Shown here: positions 8,222-16,065 of the stretch, piece after piece | Numbering within the stretch: position 1 is the stretch's first letter | Layout: each line of letters begins with the position of its first letter | Assembly: GCF_000379685.1 (NCBI RefSeq) | Contig: NZ_KB903272.1 | Coordinates: 406,611 to 470,610, forward strand | Length of the DNA stretch: 64,000 nt | From: Catelliglobosispora koreensis DSM 44566 | GTDB lineage: Bacteria; Actinomycetota; Actinomycetes; Mycobacteriales; Micromonosporaceae | Direction: 5' to 3' | Notes under the pieces: generated by a model | Told to the model about the DNA's origin: nothing | Database searches by the model: none | The model's input: the letters and a program-made list of their open reading frames with translations, nothing else | Program-made: the position numbers and the translations under genes

Positions 8222-10633
8222 ATGGCGGCAAGGACCTCTCAACCGAGCCGCCGCCGAGCTGCGCCCGCGAAGCAGCCGGCGGCGCGCGCTAAAACACGCC
8301 CCAGAGCACGGGTTTCGCGCAGGGTAAGCCCCTTCGCCCTGCTGACCCGCGCCGTTGGTGCTATCTGGATGGCTATCGCGCACGGCCTCGGCTGGTTCGT
8401 GCGCGGCCTGAGTTCCCAGGCGGCCAAAGCCAAAGACCTTGACCCGGAGCACCGCCGTGATGGCGTGGGCTTGCTCCTGATCGCACTGTCCGTTTTGCTC
8501 GCTGTCGCGTTGTGGGGCAACGCTGGCGGTCCCGTTGGCGCCAAACTTGGCGGAACGGTGCGCTTTTTCATCGGGTTTGTCTCGCTCGTCCTGCCGTTGC
8601 TCCTTGCGGGGTGGGGGATCCGGCTGATGCGCTCGGCGCCGGACCCGGCCCAGAACGGCCGCTCGATGGTTGGCTGGGTGAGCCTTGTCCTTTCCAGCAC
8701 AGGGTTGCTGGAGATCCTGGTGCACCCGGTGGACATCAACCAGCGGGAGAAGGACGCCGGCGGTTTGCTGGGGCTCGCGGTGGGAGCACTGCAGCACGCC
8801 GTGACGTCCTATGTCGCGGTGCCATTGTTGTTGCTGCTCTTCGGTTTTGGGCTGCTCGTCGTCACGGCGACGCCGGTCAATAAGATCCCGGAGCGACTGG
8901 CGCTCGCCCGGGATCTGTTCCTGGGCCGCCCACTGTCCGATGAGGACAATGATGAGCAAAACCAGGAAACCGTGCCCGCGCCCCGCAAACGCCGCCTTTC
9001 GCCCCCGGCCGCCTTCCTCGATCCCGAGGATTTGGAGGTACCAGATGAGCCCGGCCTAGACACCGAGATCATCCAGCGGCCAGCCAAGCGGGTGAAGCCA
9101 ACACCCCCGGCGCACACCCCGCCACCGACCAAAACGGAGCAACTGGCGTTGCCGAGTCTCGGCGGCGAATATGTGCTGCCGCCCCCGAATCTGCTGCGTC
9201 CCGGGGACGCGCCGAAGACCCGCTCGAAGGCCAACGACGACGTCATCGCCGCGCTGACAAGTGTTTTCGACCAGTTCGACGTTGACGCCGCGGTCACCGG
9301 GTTCACCCGTGGGCCGACCGTGACGCGCTATGAGGTCGAGCTGGGCCCGGCCGTGAAAGTGGAGCGCATCACCGCTTTGTCACGCAACATCGCCTACGCG
9401 GTGAAGAGCCCGGACGTCCGCATCCTCAGCCCGATCCCGGGCAAGAGCGCGGTGGGCGTGGAGATCCCCAACTCTGACCGCGAAGATGTTCAGCTTGGTG
9501 ACGTGCTCCGTTCGCGAGTCGCCACTTCGGACAGTCACCCCATGGTCGTGGCGCTGGGCAAGGACATCGAGGGCGGGTTCGTCACGGCCAACCTCGCGAA
9601 GATGCCGCACATCCTCATCGCTGGCGCGACCGGTGCCGGAAAGTCCAGCTGCCTCAACTCTTTGCTCGTGTCTCTTCTGGTGCGGGCGACGCCGGATCAG
9701 GTGCGGCTGCTGCTGATCGACCCGAAACGCGTTGAGATGACGCACTACGAGGGCATCCCGCATCTCGTGTCGCCGATCGTGACCAACCCGAAGAAGGCGG
9801 CCGACGCCCTGGACTGGGTCGTGCGCGAGATGGACATGCGCTATGACGACCTCGCCGCGGCGGGCGTGCGGCACATCGACGACTACAACCGCAAACTGCG
9901 CGCCGGTCAGATCAAGACGCCTCCGGGCTCGGAGCGGCAGCTCACGGCGTACCCCTATCTGCTGGTGATTGTCGATGAGCTGGCGGATCTGATGATGGTC
10001 GCCCCGCGCGATGTCGAAGATTCGATCGTGCGTATCACCCAGCTGGCGCGGGCGGCGGGCATTCACCTGGTGCTCGCGACCCAGCGCCCGAGCGTTGACG
10101 TGGTCACCGGCCTCATTAAGGCAAACGTGCCGTCCCGCTTGGCTTTCGCGACTTCGTCGCTCGCCGACTCCCGCGTCATCCTCGACCAGCCCGGTGCTGA
10201 GAAGCTCATCGGCCGCGGCGACGCGCTTTACCTGCCGATGGGAGCGTCCAAACCCCAACGGCTGCAAGGGGCCTGGGTCTCCGAGAACGAGATCGCCGAC
10301 ATCGTGGCGTTCTGCAAACGCCAGCGTGAGCCCGAGTTCCGGCAGGACGTCCTGGCTCCGCCGCCACCGGATCCGAAGAAGAAAGCCGAGGAGGAGATCG
10401 GCGACGACCTTGATCTGCTCCTGCAGGCGATCGAGCTGGTGGTGGTCTCGCAGCTGGGTTCGACGAGCATGCTGCAGCGCAAGCTGCGCGTGGGCTTCGC
10501 CAAGGCTGGCCGTTTGATGGACCTGATGGAACAACGCGGCATCGTCGGACCGTCCGAAGGCTCCAAGGCACGTGAGGTGCTTATCAAGCCCGATGAACTC
10601 CCTGAAGTCATGGCCGCTCTGGGCGCCGACTAA
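8222..10633 (+). CDS. ftsK: DNA translocase FtsK/SpoIIIE
   Basis: 803 residues. Order: basic N-terminus (1-45), four membrane helices to about residue 215, acidic and proline-rich linker to about 320, then the RecA-like motor with Walker A GATGAGKSS (K474) and Walker B VIVDELADLMM (D585-E586), and a C-terminal winged-helix gamma domain that reads KOPS sites. It pumps chromosomal DNA through the division septum. TAGCCT stands exactly 6 nt before the ATG, so the gene probably has its own leaderless promoter despite the short gap after rnj. Confidence 0.95.
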   Translation: MAARTSQPSRRRAAPAKQPAARAKTRPRARVSRRVSPFALLTRAVGAIWMAIAHGLGWFVRGLSSQAAKAKDLDPEHRRDGVGLLLIALSVLLAVALWGNAGGPVGAKLGGTVRFFIGFVSLVLPLLLAGWGIRLMRSAPDPAQNGRSMVGWVSLVLSSTGLLEILVHPVDINQREKDAGGLLGLAVGALQHAVTSYVAVPLLLLLFGFGLLVVTATPVNKIPERLALARDLFLGRPLSDEDNDEQNQETVPAPRKRRLSPPAAFLDPEDLEVPDEPGLDTEIIQRPAKRVKPTPPAHTPPPTKTEQLALPSLGGEYVLPPPNLLRPGDAPKTRSKANDDVIAALTSVFDQFDVDAAVTGFTRGPTVTRYEVELGPAVKVERITALSRNIAYAVKSPDVRILSPIPGKSAVGVEIPNSDREDVQLGDVLRSRVATSDSHPMVVALGKDIEGGFVTANLAKMPHILIAGATGAGKSSCLNSLLVSLLVRATPDQVRLLLIDPKRVEMTHYEGIPHLVSPIVTNPKKAADALDWVVREMDMRYDDLAAAGVRHIDDYNRKLRAGQIKTPPGSERQLTAYPYLLVIVDELADLMMVAPRDVEDSIVRITQLARAAGIHLVLATQRPSVDVVTGLIKANVPSRLAFATSSLADSRVILDQPGAEKLIGRGDALYLPMGASKPQRLQGAWVSENEIADIVAFCKRQREPEFRQDVLAPPPPDPKKKAEEEIGDDLDLLLQAIELVVVSQLGSTSMLQRKLRVGFAKAGRLMDLMEQRGIVGPSEGSKAREVLIKPDELPEVMAALGAD

Positions 10634-10641
10634 ATACCCAC

Positions 10642-10672
10642 TTGTAAAAACAACAGGCGTTGGTTTTAGAAT
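10642..10672 (+). promoter_or_regulatory. promoter with overlapping inverted-repeat operator
   Basis: TTGTAA at 10642-10647 and TAGAAT at 10667-10672 with a 19 bp spacer, and the GTG start 6 nt further on (leaderless). Between the boxes an inverted repeat AAAAACAAC-AGGC-GTTGGTTTT (10646-10667, one mismatch) covers the spacer, where a bound repressor would block polymerase. Confidence 0.6.
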
Positions 10673-10678
10673 ACCTCT

Positions 10679-11290
10679 GTGGACGAGGTAACGGCGCTTA
10701 GTGCGCTCGCTGATCCGACGCGGCGGCAGGTCTATGACACTGTCGCCGCGGCAGCGGGGTTAGTCAGCCGGGATCAAGTGGTGGCCACGCTCGGGATCGG
10801 GCGGACCCTGGCGGCGTTTCATCTCGACAAGCTCGCCGAGGCGGGCCTGCTGGAGTTCCATTTCGTGCGCGGGCCGTCTGGTGGACGGCCCGCGAAGCTT
10901 TACCGCCGTAGTGGCGCAGAGGTTGACATCAGCGTCCCGCCACGGTCCTATGTGGAGGCTGGCGAGCTGCTGGCCGAGGCGCTGGAGAAAGCGGGCGCCG
11001 ACAACGTGCTGCAGAAGGTTGCCCGCGCGCGTGGGAGGCGTGCCAACGCCAGTAAATCCATGTGGGAATCGTTACGTGAACACGGCTATGAGCCGGTGCA
11101 AGGCGACGGCGAAGTCGTGTTGCGCAACTGCCCGTTTCACAAGCTGGCGCAAGAGTTTCCGCCGCTGATCTGTGGCATGAATCTTGGCCTGCTCACCGGG
11201 ATGGCCGAAGGAGCGCGATGGCCTGCCCGCGCGGCGATGAAGCCGCGGCCAGGTCACTGTTGCGTGGTTCTGAAGGAGGACAAGAAGTGA
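10679..11290 (+). CDS. SufR/ArsR-like winged-helix regulator with cysteine-rich C-terminus
   Basis: 203 residues. Residues 1-80 form an ArsR/DeoR-type winged helix (ALADPTRRQVYDTV, then IGRTLAAFHLDKLAEAGLL). The C-terminus carries NCPFHKLA, ICGMN and GHCCVV: cysteines spaced as potential ligands for a metal or Fe-S cluster, similar to SufR. No suf genes are nearby. The partner DUF3291 gene overlaps by 4 bp, so the regulator probably controls its own two-gene operon through the palindrome just upstream. The ligand is not determined. Confidence 0.78.
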   Translation: MDEVTALSALADPTRRQVYDTVAAAAGLVSRDQVVATLGIGRTLAAFHLDKLAEAGLLEFHFVRGPSGGRPAKLYRRSGAEVDISVPPRSYVEAGELLAEALEKAGADNVLQKVARARGRRANASKSMWESLREHGYEPVQGDGEVVLRNCPFHKLAQEFPPLICGMNLGLLTGMAEGARWPARAAMKPRPGHCCVVLKEDKK

Positions 11291-11748
11291 GCTATCAGCT
11301 GGCCCAATTGAACATCGCGCGGCATCTTTACCCGCTGGACTCGGCGGGGATGAAGGACTTCATGGACGCCCTGCCTAAGATCAACAAACTGGGCGATGAC
11401 AGTCCCGGGTTCGTGTGGCGCTTGTTTGACGAGTCCGGTGACGCGACCGGAATCGGCAACCCGTTCGGCGAGGATGTGATCATCAACCTGACGGTCTGGG
11501 AGTCGGTCGAATCGTTGCGCGGCTTCATTTATCAAACCGAGCATCTCGACTACATGCGCCGCCGCCGAGAGTGGTTCACCCACGAGGGGCTTAAGGGCGG
11601 CTACGCGGTGATGTGGTGGATTCCGGCCGGGCACATCCCCACGATCGAAGAGGCCGCTGAGCGGCTGGCGCACCTGGACGAGCACGGATCGACCCCGCAC
11701 GCCTTTACTTTCCGTGAACCGCACCCTGCTCCGACGCAAGTAGTATGA
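11287..11748 (+). CDS. DUF3291 (antibiotic-biosynthesis-monooxygenase-like fold) protein
   Basis: 153 residues from a GTG overlapping the previous stop, with AGGAGG 7 nt upstream. The motif set LAQLNIARHLYPLDSAGM, NLTVWESVESLRGFIY, HLDYMRRRREWF and VMWWIPAGHIP defines DUF3291. These are small dimeric ferredoxin-like alpha+beta barrel proteins; no reaction is established. Translational coupling to the SufR-like regulator suggests a shared stress or metal response (inference). Confidence 0.82.
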   Translation: MSYQLAQLNIARHLYPLDSAGMKDFMDALPKINKLGDDSPGFVWRLFDESGDATGIGNPFGEDVIINLTVWESVESLRGFIYQTEHLDYMRRRREWFTHEGLKGGYAVMWWIPAGHIPTIEEAAERLAHLDEHGSTPHAFTFREPHPAPTQVV

Positions 11749-11752
11749 TGAA

Positions 11753-11771
11753 CCTAGGCTCTAAGCCTAGG
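11753..11771. promoter_or_regulatory. perfect inverted repeat ahead of abiEi-like gene
   Basis: CCTAGGCT-CTA-AGCCTAGG, 8 bp arms and a 3 bp loop, directly after a TAGTAT box at 11741-11746. It is not followed by a T-run, so an operator is more likely than a terminator. AbiEi antitoxins are known to bind inverted repeats in their own promoters. Confidence 0.5.
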
Positions 11772-11784
11772 GAGATGTTACTAG

Positions 11785-12402
11785 TTGCGTGCCGTGGGGT
11801 TGCCGCCGGAGTTGACGCGGGGTGGAAACATCTTGCGCCCCAAGGATGCGGCTCGCATTTACGCCCAGCCGTGGACCGAGTTCAAACGCCTAGCTGACCT
11901 GGGCGTGCTGAAGAAGATGGCCACCGGCTATTACGCGATCGTTCCTCTTAACCGGGTCGGTGACCATCGCTGGCAGCCCGACCTGGAAACCGTGGCTCTG
12001 GGGATCGCACAGGCTGATTACGGGACGGCTGAGGTTGCCTTGATGGGCACGAGCGCGGTCCGTCTGCACGGGGTCATTCCCCGGCCACTAGGCGAGGCTG
12101 TCGTCGCGGTGCCCAAGCAACGGCCCGTCCTGGCGACGGAGGCTGGCACGGTGACCTTCGTCAAACGTGACGTCAATGGGCTGGAGCTAGAGCGGGTGTT
12201 AAACGGCTGGGTCACCACCGTTGAGCAGACGTTTGTCGATCTGGCGGCTCGCCCTGCCTTGGGCGGGCTGCCAGAGGCGGATATCGTTGTGGCGCTTAGA
12301 GATCTGCGGCGACGCTCCGATGCGGACACCATCGAGCGGCTCGCCCGCGATCAGCACAAGCCCCGTGCCCTGCGCTACGCGAAGGAAGTCCTGGATGCTT
12401 GA
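11785..12402 (+). CDS. AbiEi-like type IV antitoxin/transcriptional regulator
   Basis: 205 residues from a TTG. The N-terminal ~65 residues form a winged helix (ILRPKDAARIYAQPWTEFKRL, then GYYAIVP); the rest matches the AbiEi C-terminal domain (ALMGTSAVRLHGVIPR, ERVLNGWVTTVEQTFVDLA). AbiEi represses its operon and counteracts the nucleotidyltransferase AbiEii. Here no AbiEii follows; an 80-codon gene of unknown type overlaps by 8 bp instead. The exact start is uncertain: a GTG at 11794 is also possible. Confidence 0.72.
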   Translation: MRAVGLPPELTRGGNILRPKDAARIYAQPWTEFKRLADLGVLKKMATGYYAIVPLNRVGDHRWQPDLETVALGIAQADYGTAEVALMGTSAVRLHGVIPRPLGEAVVAVPKQRPVLATEAGTVTFVKRDVNGLELERVLNGWVTTVEQTFVDLAARPALGGLPEADIVVALRDLRRRSDADTIERLARDQHKPRALRYAKEVLDA

Positions 12403-12637
12403 CCCTTTTGGGCGGGCAGAGGTGGCAGCCGCCTTCGGTGTCCCGGAGACACAGGTGCGCGAAGTCGCGGGAATAAGCGTGCGGCCCTATTTCTTCACCA
12501 AAGCGCCCCTAGACTGGGCCACGCAGCTAGCGCCTCAGACGGGTCAGCTCACCTCCGCTGAGGAGTGTCTTTCAGCGGTCCGGCTGGCGTTCGCTGAAGC
12601 ACTCGATTGGGATCAGGACACCGCACGTGAGCAATGA
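12395..12637 (+). CDS. small protein coupled to the AbiEi-like gene
   Basis: 80 residues beginning MLDPFGRAEVAAAFGVPE, ATG inside the end of the AbiEi-like gene and preceded by GAAGGAAG. It overlaps the LtrA gene by 11 bp. No catalytic motif, no membrane segment. It is far too short to be an AbiEii nucleotidyltransferase, and I do not recognise it. Position alone would make it the candidate partner of the AbiEi-like regulator. Confidence 0.6.
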   Translation: MLDPFGRAEVAAAFGVPETQVREVAGISVRPYFFTKAPLDWATQLAPQTGQLTSAEECLSAVRLAFAEALDWDQDTAREQ

Positions 12638-13718
12638 AAGCACCGTCAGAGTCTCCACTTTGGAACTCTTCTTCGACCTCGTTTTCGTCTTCACCGTTAC
12701 GCAGCTGACCGCTGTGCTGGCCAGTGATTTGACCCCGCAAAACGTCGGCAAGTCGCTGTTGATGCTCGGGATCATCTTCTGGATGTACGGCGGCTACGCC
12801 TGGCTGACCAATGTGATCGCCCCGCGTGACCCCGTCCGGCGGACCATGTTGCTGGCGGGCATGGCCGGGTTCCTGCTGATCGCGCTGGCGATTCCGGCCG
12901 CGTTCCAGGGCAGTGGCTGGGCGTTTGGGGTGGGGTTCTTCCTGGTCAACGCCATCCACAGTGGACTGCTGCTCAAGGCGGCCCCTGCCGCGATGCGCCA
13001 GCTAGCTCCCCTTAACCTCCTGAGCGCCAGTCTCGTGCTCGCGGGAGGGCTCGTGGCGAGCGAGCCGTGGCGGCTGGGGCTGTGGATCGCGGCGATGATC
13101 GTGATTATCGCGTCGCCCTATTTGCATCCGATGGGCGAGTGGGCACTGAACGCGGGTCACTTCGTGGAGCGGCACGGCCTCATCGTGATCGTCGCCCTGG
13201 GTGAGTCGATCGTGGCCATTGGCGTGGGCGCCGCAGGCCTTGACCTGACAGCCGCTTTGATCACCGCGGCCGTGCTCGGGCTCGTGCTGTCGTTCGGCCT
13301 GTGGTGGCTCTACTTCGGTGGCGATGACGAGGCCGCCGAACAGGCGCTGGAGGCGACACCGTCGCGCCAGCGAGGCCGGGTTGCCTTGCACGCCTTCGGT
13401 TTCGCGCACTATCCGCTGCTGTTCGGCATCGTCGTCTTCGCGGCAGGTGTGAAGAAGGCGGTGCACTACTCCGAAGACCACGTCTACCTGTCGCAGGCGC
13501 TTCTGCTCGGCGGTGGTGTCGCCATCTATTTGCTGGCTGACGTGTGGTTCCGGCGCGTTCTGCGCATCGGCGAGCTGCGGTTCCGGGTGCTCGGGGCACT
13601 GGCTGCGCTGGCGACCGTCCCGTTAGGACTCAAGTTCACGATCTGGCAAATGGTCGCTCTCGTCGTGGTTGTGGCCTCGGTAATCGCCCTCGAGCGTAAA
13701 GCTTTGAGATCGATTTAA
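12627..13718 (+). CDS. low temperature requirement protein A (LtrA) family membrane protein
   Basis: 363 residues, GTG start inside the preceding gene. Begins with the LtrA hallmark VSTLELFFDLVFVFTVTQLT, and about ten transmembrane helices follow, including WALNAGHFVERHGLIVIVAL. LtrA of Listeria was linked to growth in the cold; the biochemical function is not known. It is translationally coupled to the two genes upstream, so one transcript probably joins all three. Confidence 0.87.
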   Translation: MSNESTVRVSTLELFFDLVFVFTVTQLTAVLASDLTPQNVGKSLLMLGIIFWMYGGYAWLTNVIAPRDPVRRTMLLAGMAGFLLIALAIPAAFQGSGWAFGVGFFLVNAIHSGLLLKAAPAAMRQLAPLNLLSASLVLAGGLVASEPWRLGLWIAAMIVIIASPYLHPMGEWALNAGHFVERHGLIVIVALGESIVAIGVGAAGLDLTAALITAAVLGLVLSFGLWWLYFGGDDEAAEQALEATPSRQRGRVALHAFGFAHYPLLFGIVVFAAGVKKAVHYSEDHVYLSQALLLGGGVAIYLLADVWFRRVLRIGELRFRVLGALAALATVPLGLKFTIWQMVALVVVVASVIALERKALRSI

Positions 13719-13757
13719 TTGACTATTCATAAGCGTCTGAGTATGTTCGCAAACAGT

Positions 13758-13772
13758 TAGGAAAGTTTCCTA
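13758..13772. promoter_or_regulatory. TAGGAAA-G-TTTCCTA palindrome before the chitinase operon
   Basis: A perfect 7 bp inverted repeat with one central base, 18 bp upstream of the first chitinase ATG. It is AT-rich against a GC-rich background and is a likely operator for substrate or carbon control. Confidence 0.6.
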
Positions 13773-13790
13773 TCTGTCTGGAGTGTGGAC

Positions 13791-16058
13791 ATGTTCAGAC
13801 GCGCTCTTCTCGCCACTTCACTCGTCCTAACAGCCCTCCTCGTGCCGGCCTCTCCCGCCTCAGCGGCACCCGGCCTCATCGCCACCTTCTCGACTGCCAA
13901 CCATGGGAGCTGGCACCTCGACAAGTACGTGGTGTCCAATCCCACCAGTGCCAGCATCACGGGCTGGACGCTGGAATTCGACCTGCCCGCCGGTGTGACG
14001 ATGGGCGGCGTCTACAACGGCACGTCAACGCAAAGTGGCAATCACGTCACGATCGTTAACGCGCACTACAACGGCACGGTGGCCGCTGGCGCGAGCACCG
14101 AGCCGTACAGCCCGTGGTTCATCGCCTATGGCTCCGGTGCGGCCCCGCTCAACTGCCGCATCAACGGCAACAAGTGTGATGGGTCAGCGGACCGGGCCCC
14201 GAACGCGCCTACTGGTTTGAATGTGACTGGCCGGACTACCAAGACGGTCAGCCTCGCTTGGACCGCTGCGGTGCCAACGGATTTCCCGATCGCGAGCTAT
14301 GACATCTATGCGGGGACTGTTCTGAAAACGTCCGTCGCTTCGACGAACGCTGTCGTCACCGGGCTCACCCCGAACACGGCGTATTCCTTTACCGTCAAGG
14401 CGAAGGACACCCGTGGCAACGTGTCGGCAGCGAGCGCCGCGGTCAGTGCCACCACGCTGAACCCAGCCAATGACACGACTCCACCGACCGTCGCGGGCAA
14501 CCTGCGGTCGACGGGCAAGACCGCTTACACGGTCAGTCTGGCGTGGAATGCCGCTACGGACGCGAACGGCATTGCCGGGTATGACGTCTATGCCGGAACT
14601 GTTTTGAAGGCCAGCGTTACCGGGCTCTCCACAACGATCACCGGTCTGGCGCCACTGACGCCGTACACGTTTACGGTCAAGGCACGCGACACCTACGACA
14701 ACGTCAGCGGACCGTCCAACGCGCTGACGGTCACGACAGATGACGTGATCGGGGCCGGGCAGTACGCCAAGGTCGGTTACTTCGTCCAGTGGGGCATCTA
14801 CGGCCGCCAGTACTTCGTTCGCAATTTGGACACCAGCGGGAGTGCGGCGAAGCTGACGCACATCAACTACGCGTTCGCCAACATCGATCCCGTCAACTTG
14901 ACGTGTTTGCAAGGTGTCACCAAAGGCACTACGCAGAACCCGCAGGACCCCGATCAGGGCACGGGTGCCGGTGACGCTGACGCCGACTATGCCCGGCCAA
15001 TGAGTGCCTCCCAGTCCGTCGATGGTGTCGCGGATACCGGCTGGGAACCGTTGCGTGGCAACTACAACCAGCTGCGCAAGCTGAAAGCCAAGCACCCGCA
15101 TCTGAAGATTCTCATCAGCATCGGTGGCTGGACCTACTCGAAGTTCTTCTCCAACGCGGCACTGACACCCGCGTCACGGGAGAAGTTCGTCCGGTCCTGC
15201 ATCGACATCTACCTCAAGGGCAATCTGCCAACGTATAACGGTGCGGGCGGACCTGGTACCGCGGCGAATGTCTTTGATGGTATTGACCTTGACTGGGAAT
15301 GGCCCGGGGCCGAAGGTCACGCGGGTAACATCGTGCGTCCCGAAGACAAAGCCAACAACACCGCGCTGACCGCCGAATTCCGCCGTCAGATGGACGAGCT
15401 GAGTCTCACGACCGGAAAGCGTTATCTGCTAACGGCTTTCACTCCGGCCGACCCGGCGAAGATCGCAGCGGGCTGGGACATCGGGCCCAATGGTGTGTTC
15501 CGCTACATGGATTTCGCCAACGTTCAGGGCTATGACTTCCATGGCGCGGGCAGCGACAACTCTTGGGAACCCAACCGCACCGGGCACCAGGGCAACCTGT
15601 ACCGCGACACGCAGGACCCGTACGCGTTTGAGTTCTCCGTCAACAAAGCCATTCAGACCTACCTCGATGCCGGGGTCAATCCGAGACAGCTGACGTTTGG
15701 CTTCGCCTTCTACGGGCGGGGCTGGCAAGGCGTGGCCGCTGGCCCTAGTAACAACGGCGAATGGCAAACAGCTACGGGGGCGGCACCAGGTCAATTCCAA
15801 GAGGAGGCAGGAACGAGAGGCTATTCCAACCTGATCGCGATGGTTCCCAACTGCACGGTCCACCACGACACCCAGTCGGTCTCAACCTATTGCTACACAG
15901 GCAATGGCGGGCAGTGGTGGACGTTCGACGACACGTGGTCCATTCAGCAGAAGACCGCGTGGCTCAAGAGCAAAGGCCTCTTGGGCGGCATGGTCTGGGA
16001 GATGTCGGGCGACACCGGAGCCGGCACCCTCATGACCGCTCTCCACAATGGACTCTAG
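13791..16058 (+). CDS. secreted chitinase: CBM2-like, two FN3, GH18
   Basis: 755 residues from the ATG at 13791, which has GGAG at the right distance; an in-frame GTG lies 6 nt earlier. Signal peptide cut after ASA (about residue 25), a CBM2-type sugar-binding module (to ~135), two fibronectin type III domains sharing the word YAGTVLK (about 140-318), then a GH18 catalytic domain with DGIDLDWEW; the acid is E503. It hydrolyses chitin outside the cell. The next gene starts 8 bp downstream with a ribosome binding site in the junction, so the two chitinases form an operon. Confidence 0.92.
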   Translation: MFRRALLATSLVLTALLVPASPASAAPGLIATFSTANHGSWHLDKYVVSNPTSASITGWTLEFDLPAGVTMGGVYNGTSTQSGNHVTIVNAHYNGTVAAGASTEPYSPWFIAYGSGAAPLNCRINGNKCDGSADRAPNAPTGLNVTGRTTKTVSLAWTAAVPTDFPIASYDIYAGTVLKTSVASTNAVVTGLTPNTAYSFTVKAKDTRGNVSAASAAVSATTLNPANDTTPPTVAGNLRSTGKTAYTVSLAWNAATDANGIAGYDVYAGTVLKASVTGLSTTITGLAPLTPYTFTVKARDTYDNVSGPSNALTVTTDDVIGAGQYAKVGYFVQWGIYGRQYFVRNLDTSGSAAKLTHINYAFANIDPVNLTCLQGVTKGTTQNPQDPDQGTGAGDADADYARPMSASQSVDGVADTGWEPLRGNYNQLRKLKAKHPHLKILISIGGWTYSKFFSNAALTPASREKFVRSCIDIYLKGNLPTYNGAGGPGTAANVFDGIDLDWEWPGAEGHAGNIVRPEDKANNTALTAEFRRQMDELSLTTGKRYLLTAFTPADPAKIAAGWDIGPNGVFRYMDFANVQGYDFHGAGSDNSWEPNRTGHQGNLYRDTQDPYAFEFSVNKAIQTYLDAGVNPRQLTFGFAFYGRGWQGVAAGPSNNGEWQTATGAAPGQFQEEAGTRGYSNLIAMVPNCTVHHDTQSVSTYCYTGNGGQWWTFDDTWSIQQKTAWLKSKGLLGGMVWEMSGDTGAGTLMTALHNGL

Positions 16059-16065
16059 GAGCAAC

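Noticed and set aside
7775..8959. Long minus-strand frame antisense to rnj and ftsK
   Set aside because: High-GC codon bias keeps antisense frames open; the plus-strand genes are unambiguous. The same holds for 43530-44576 (plus) and 59103-60140 (plus).
12395..12637. AbiEii toxin
   Set aside because: Only 80 residues and no nucleotidyltransferase motif; kept as an unknown small gene.
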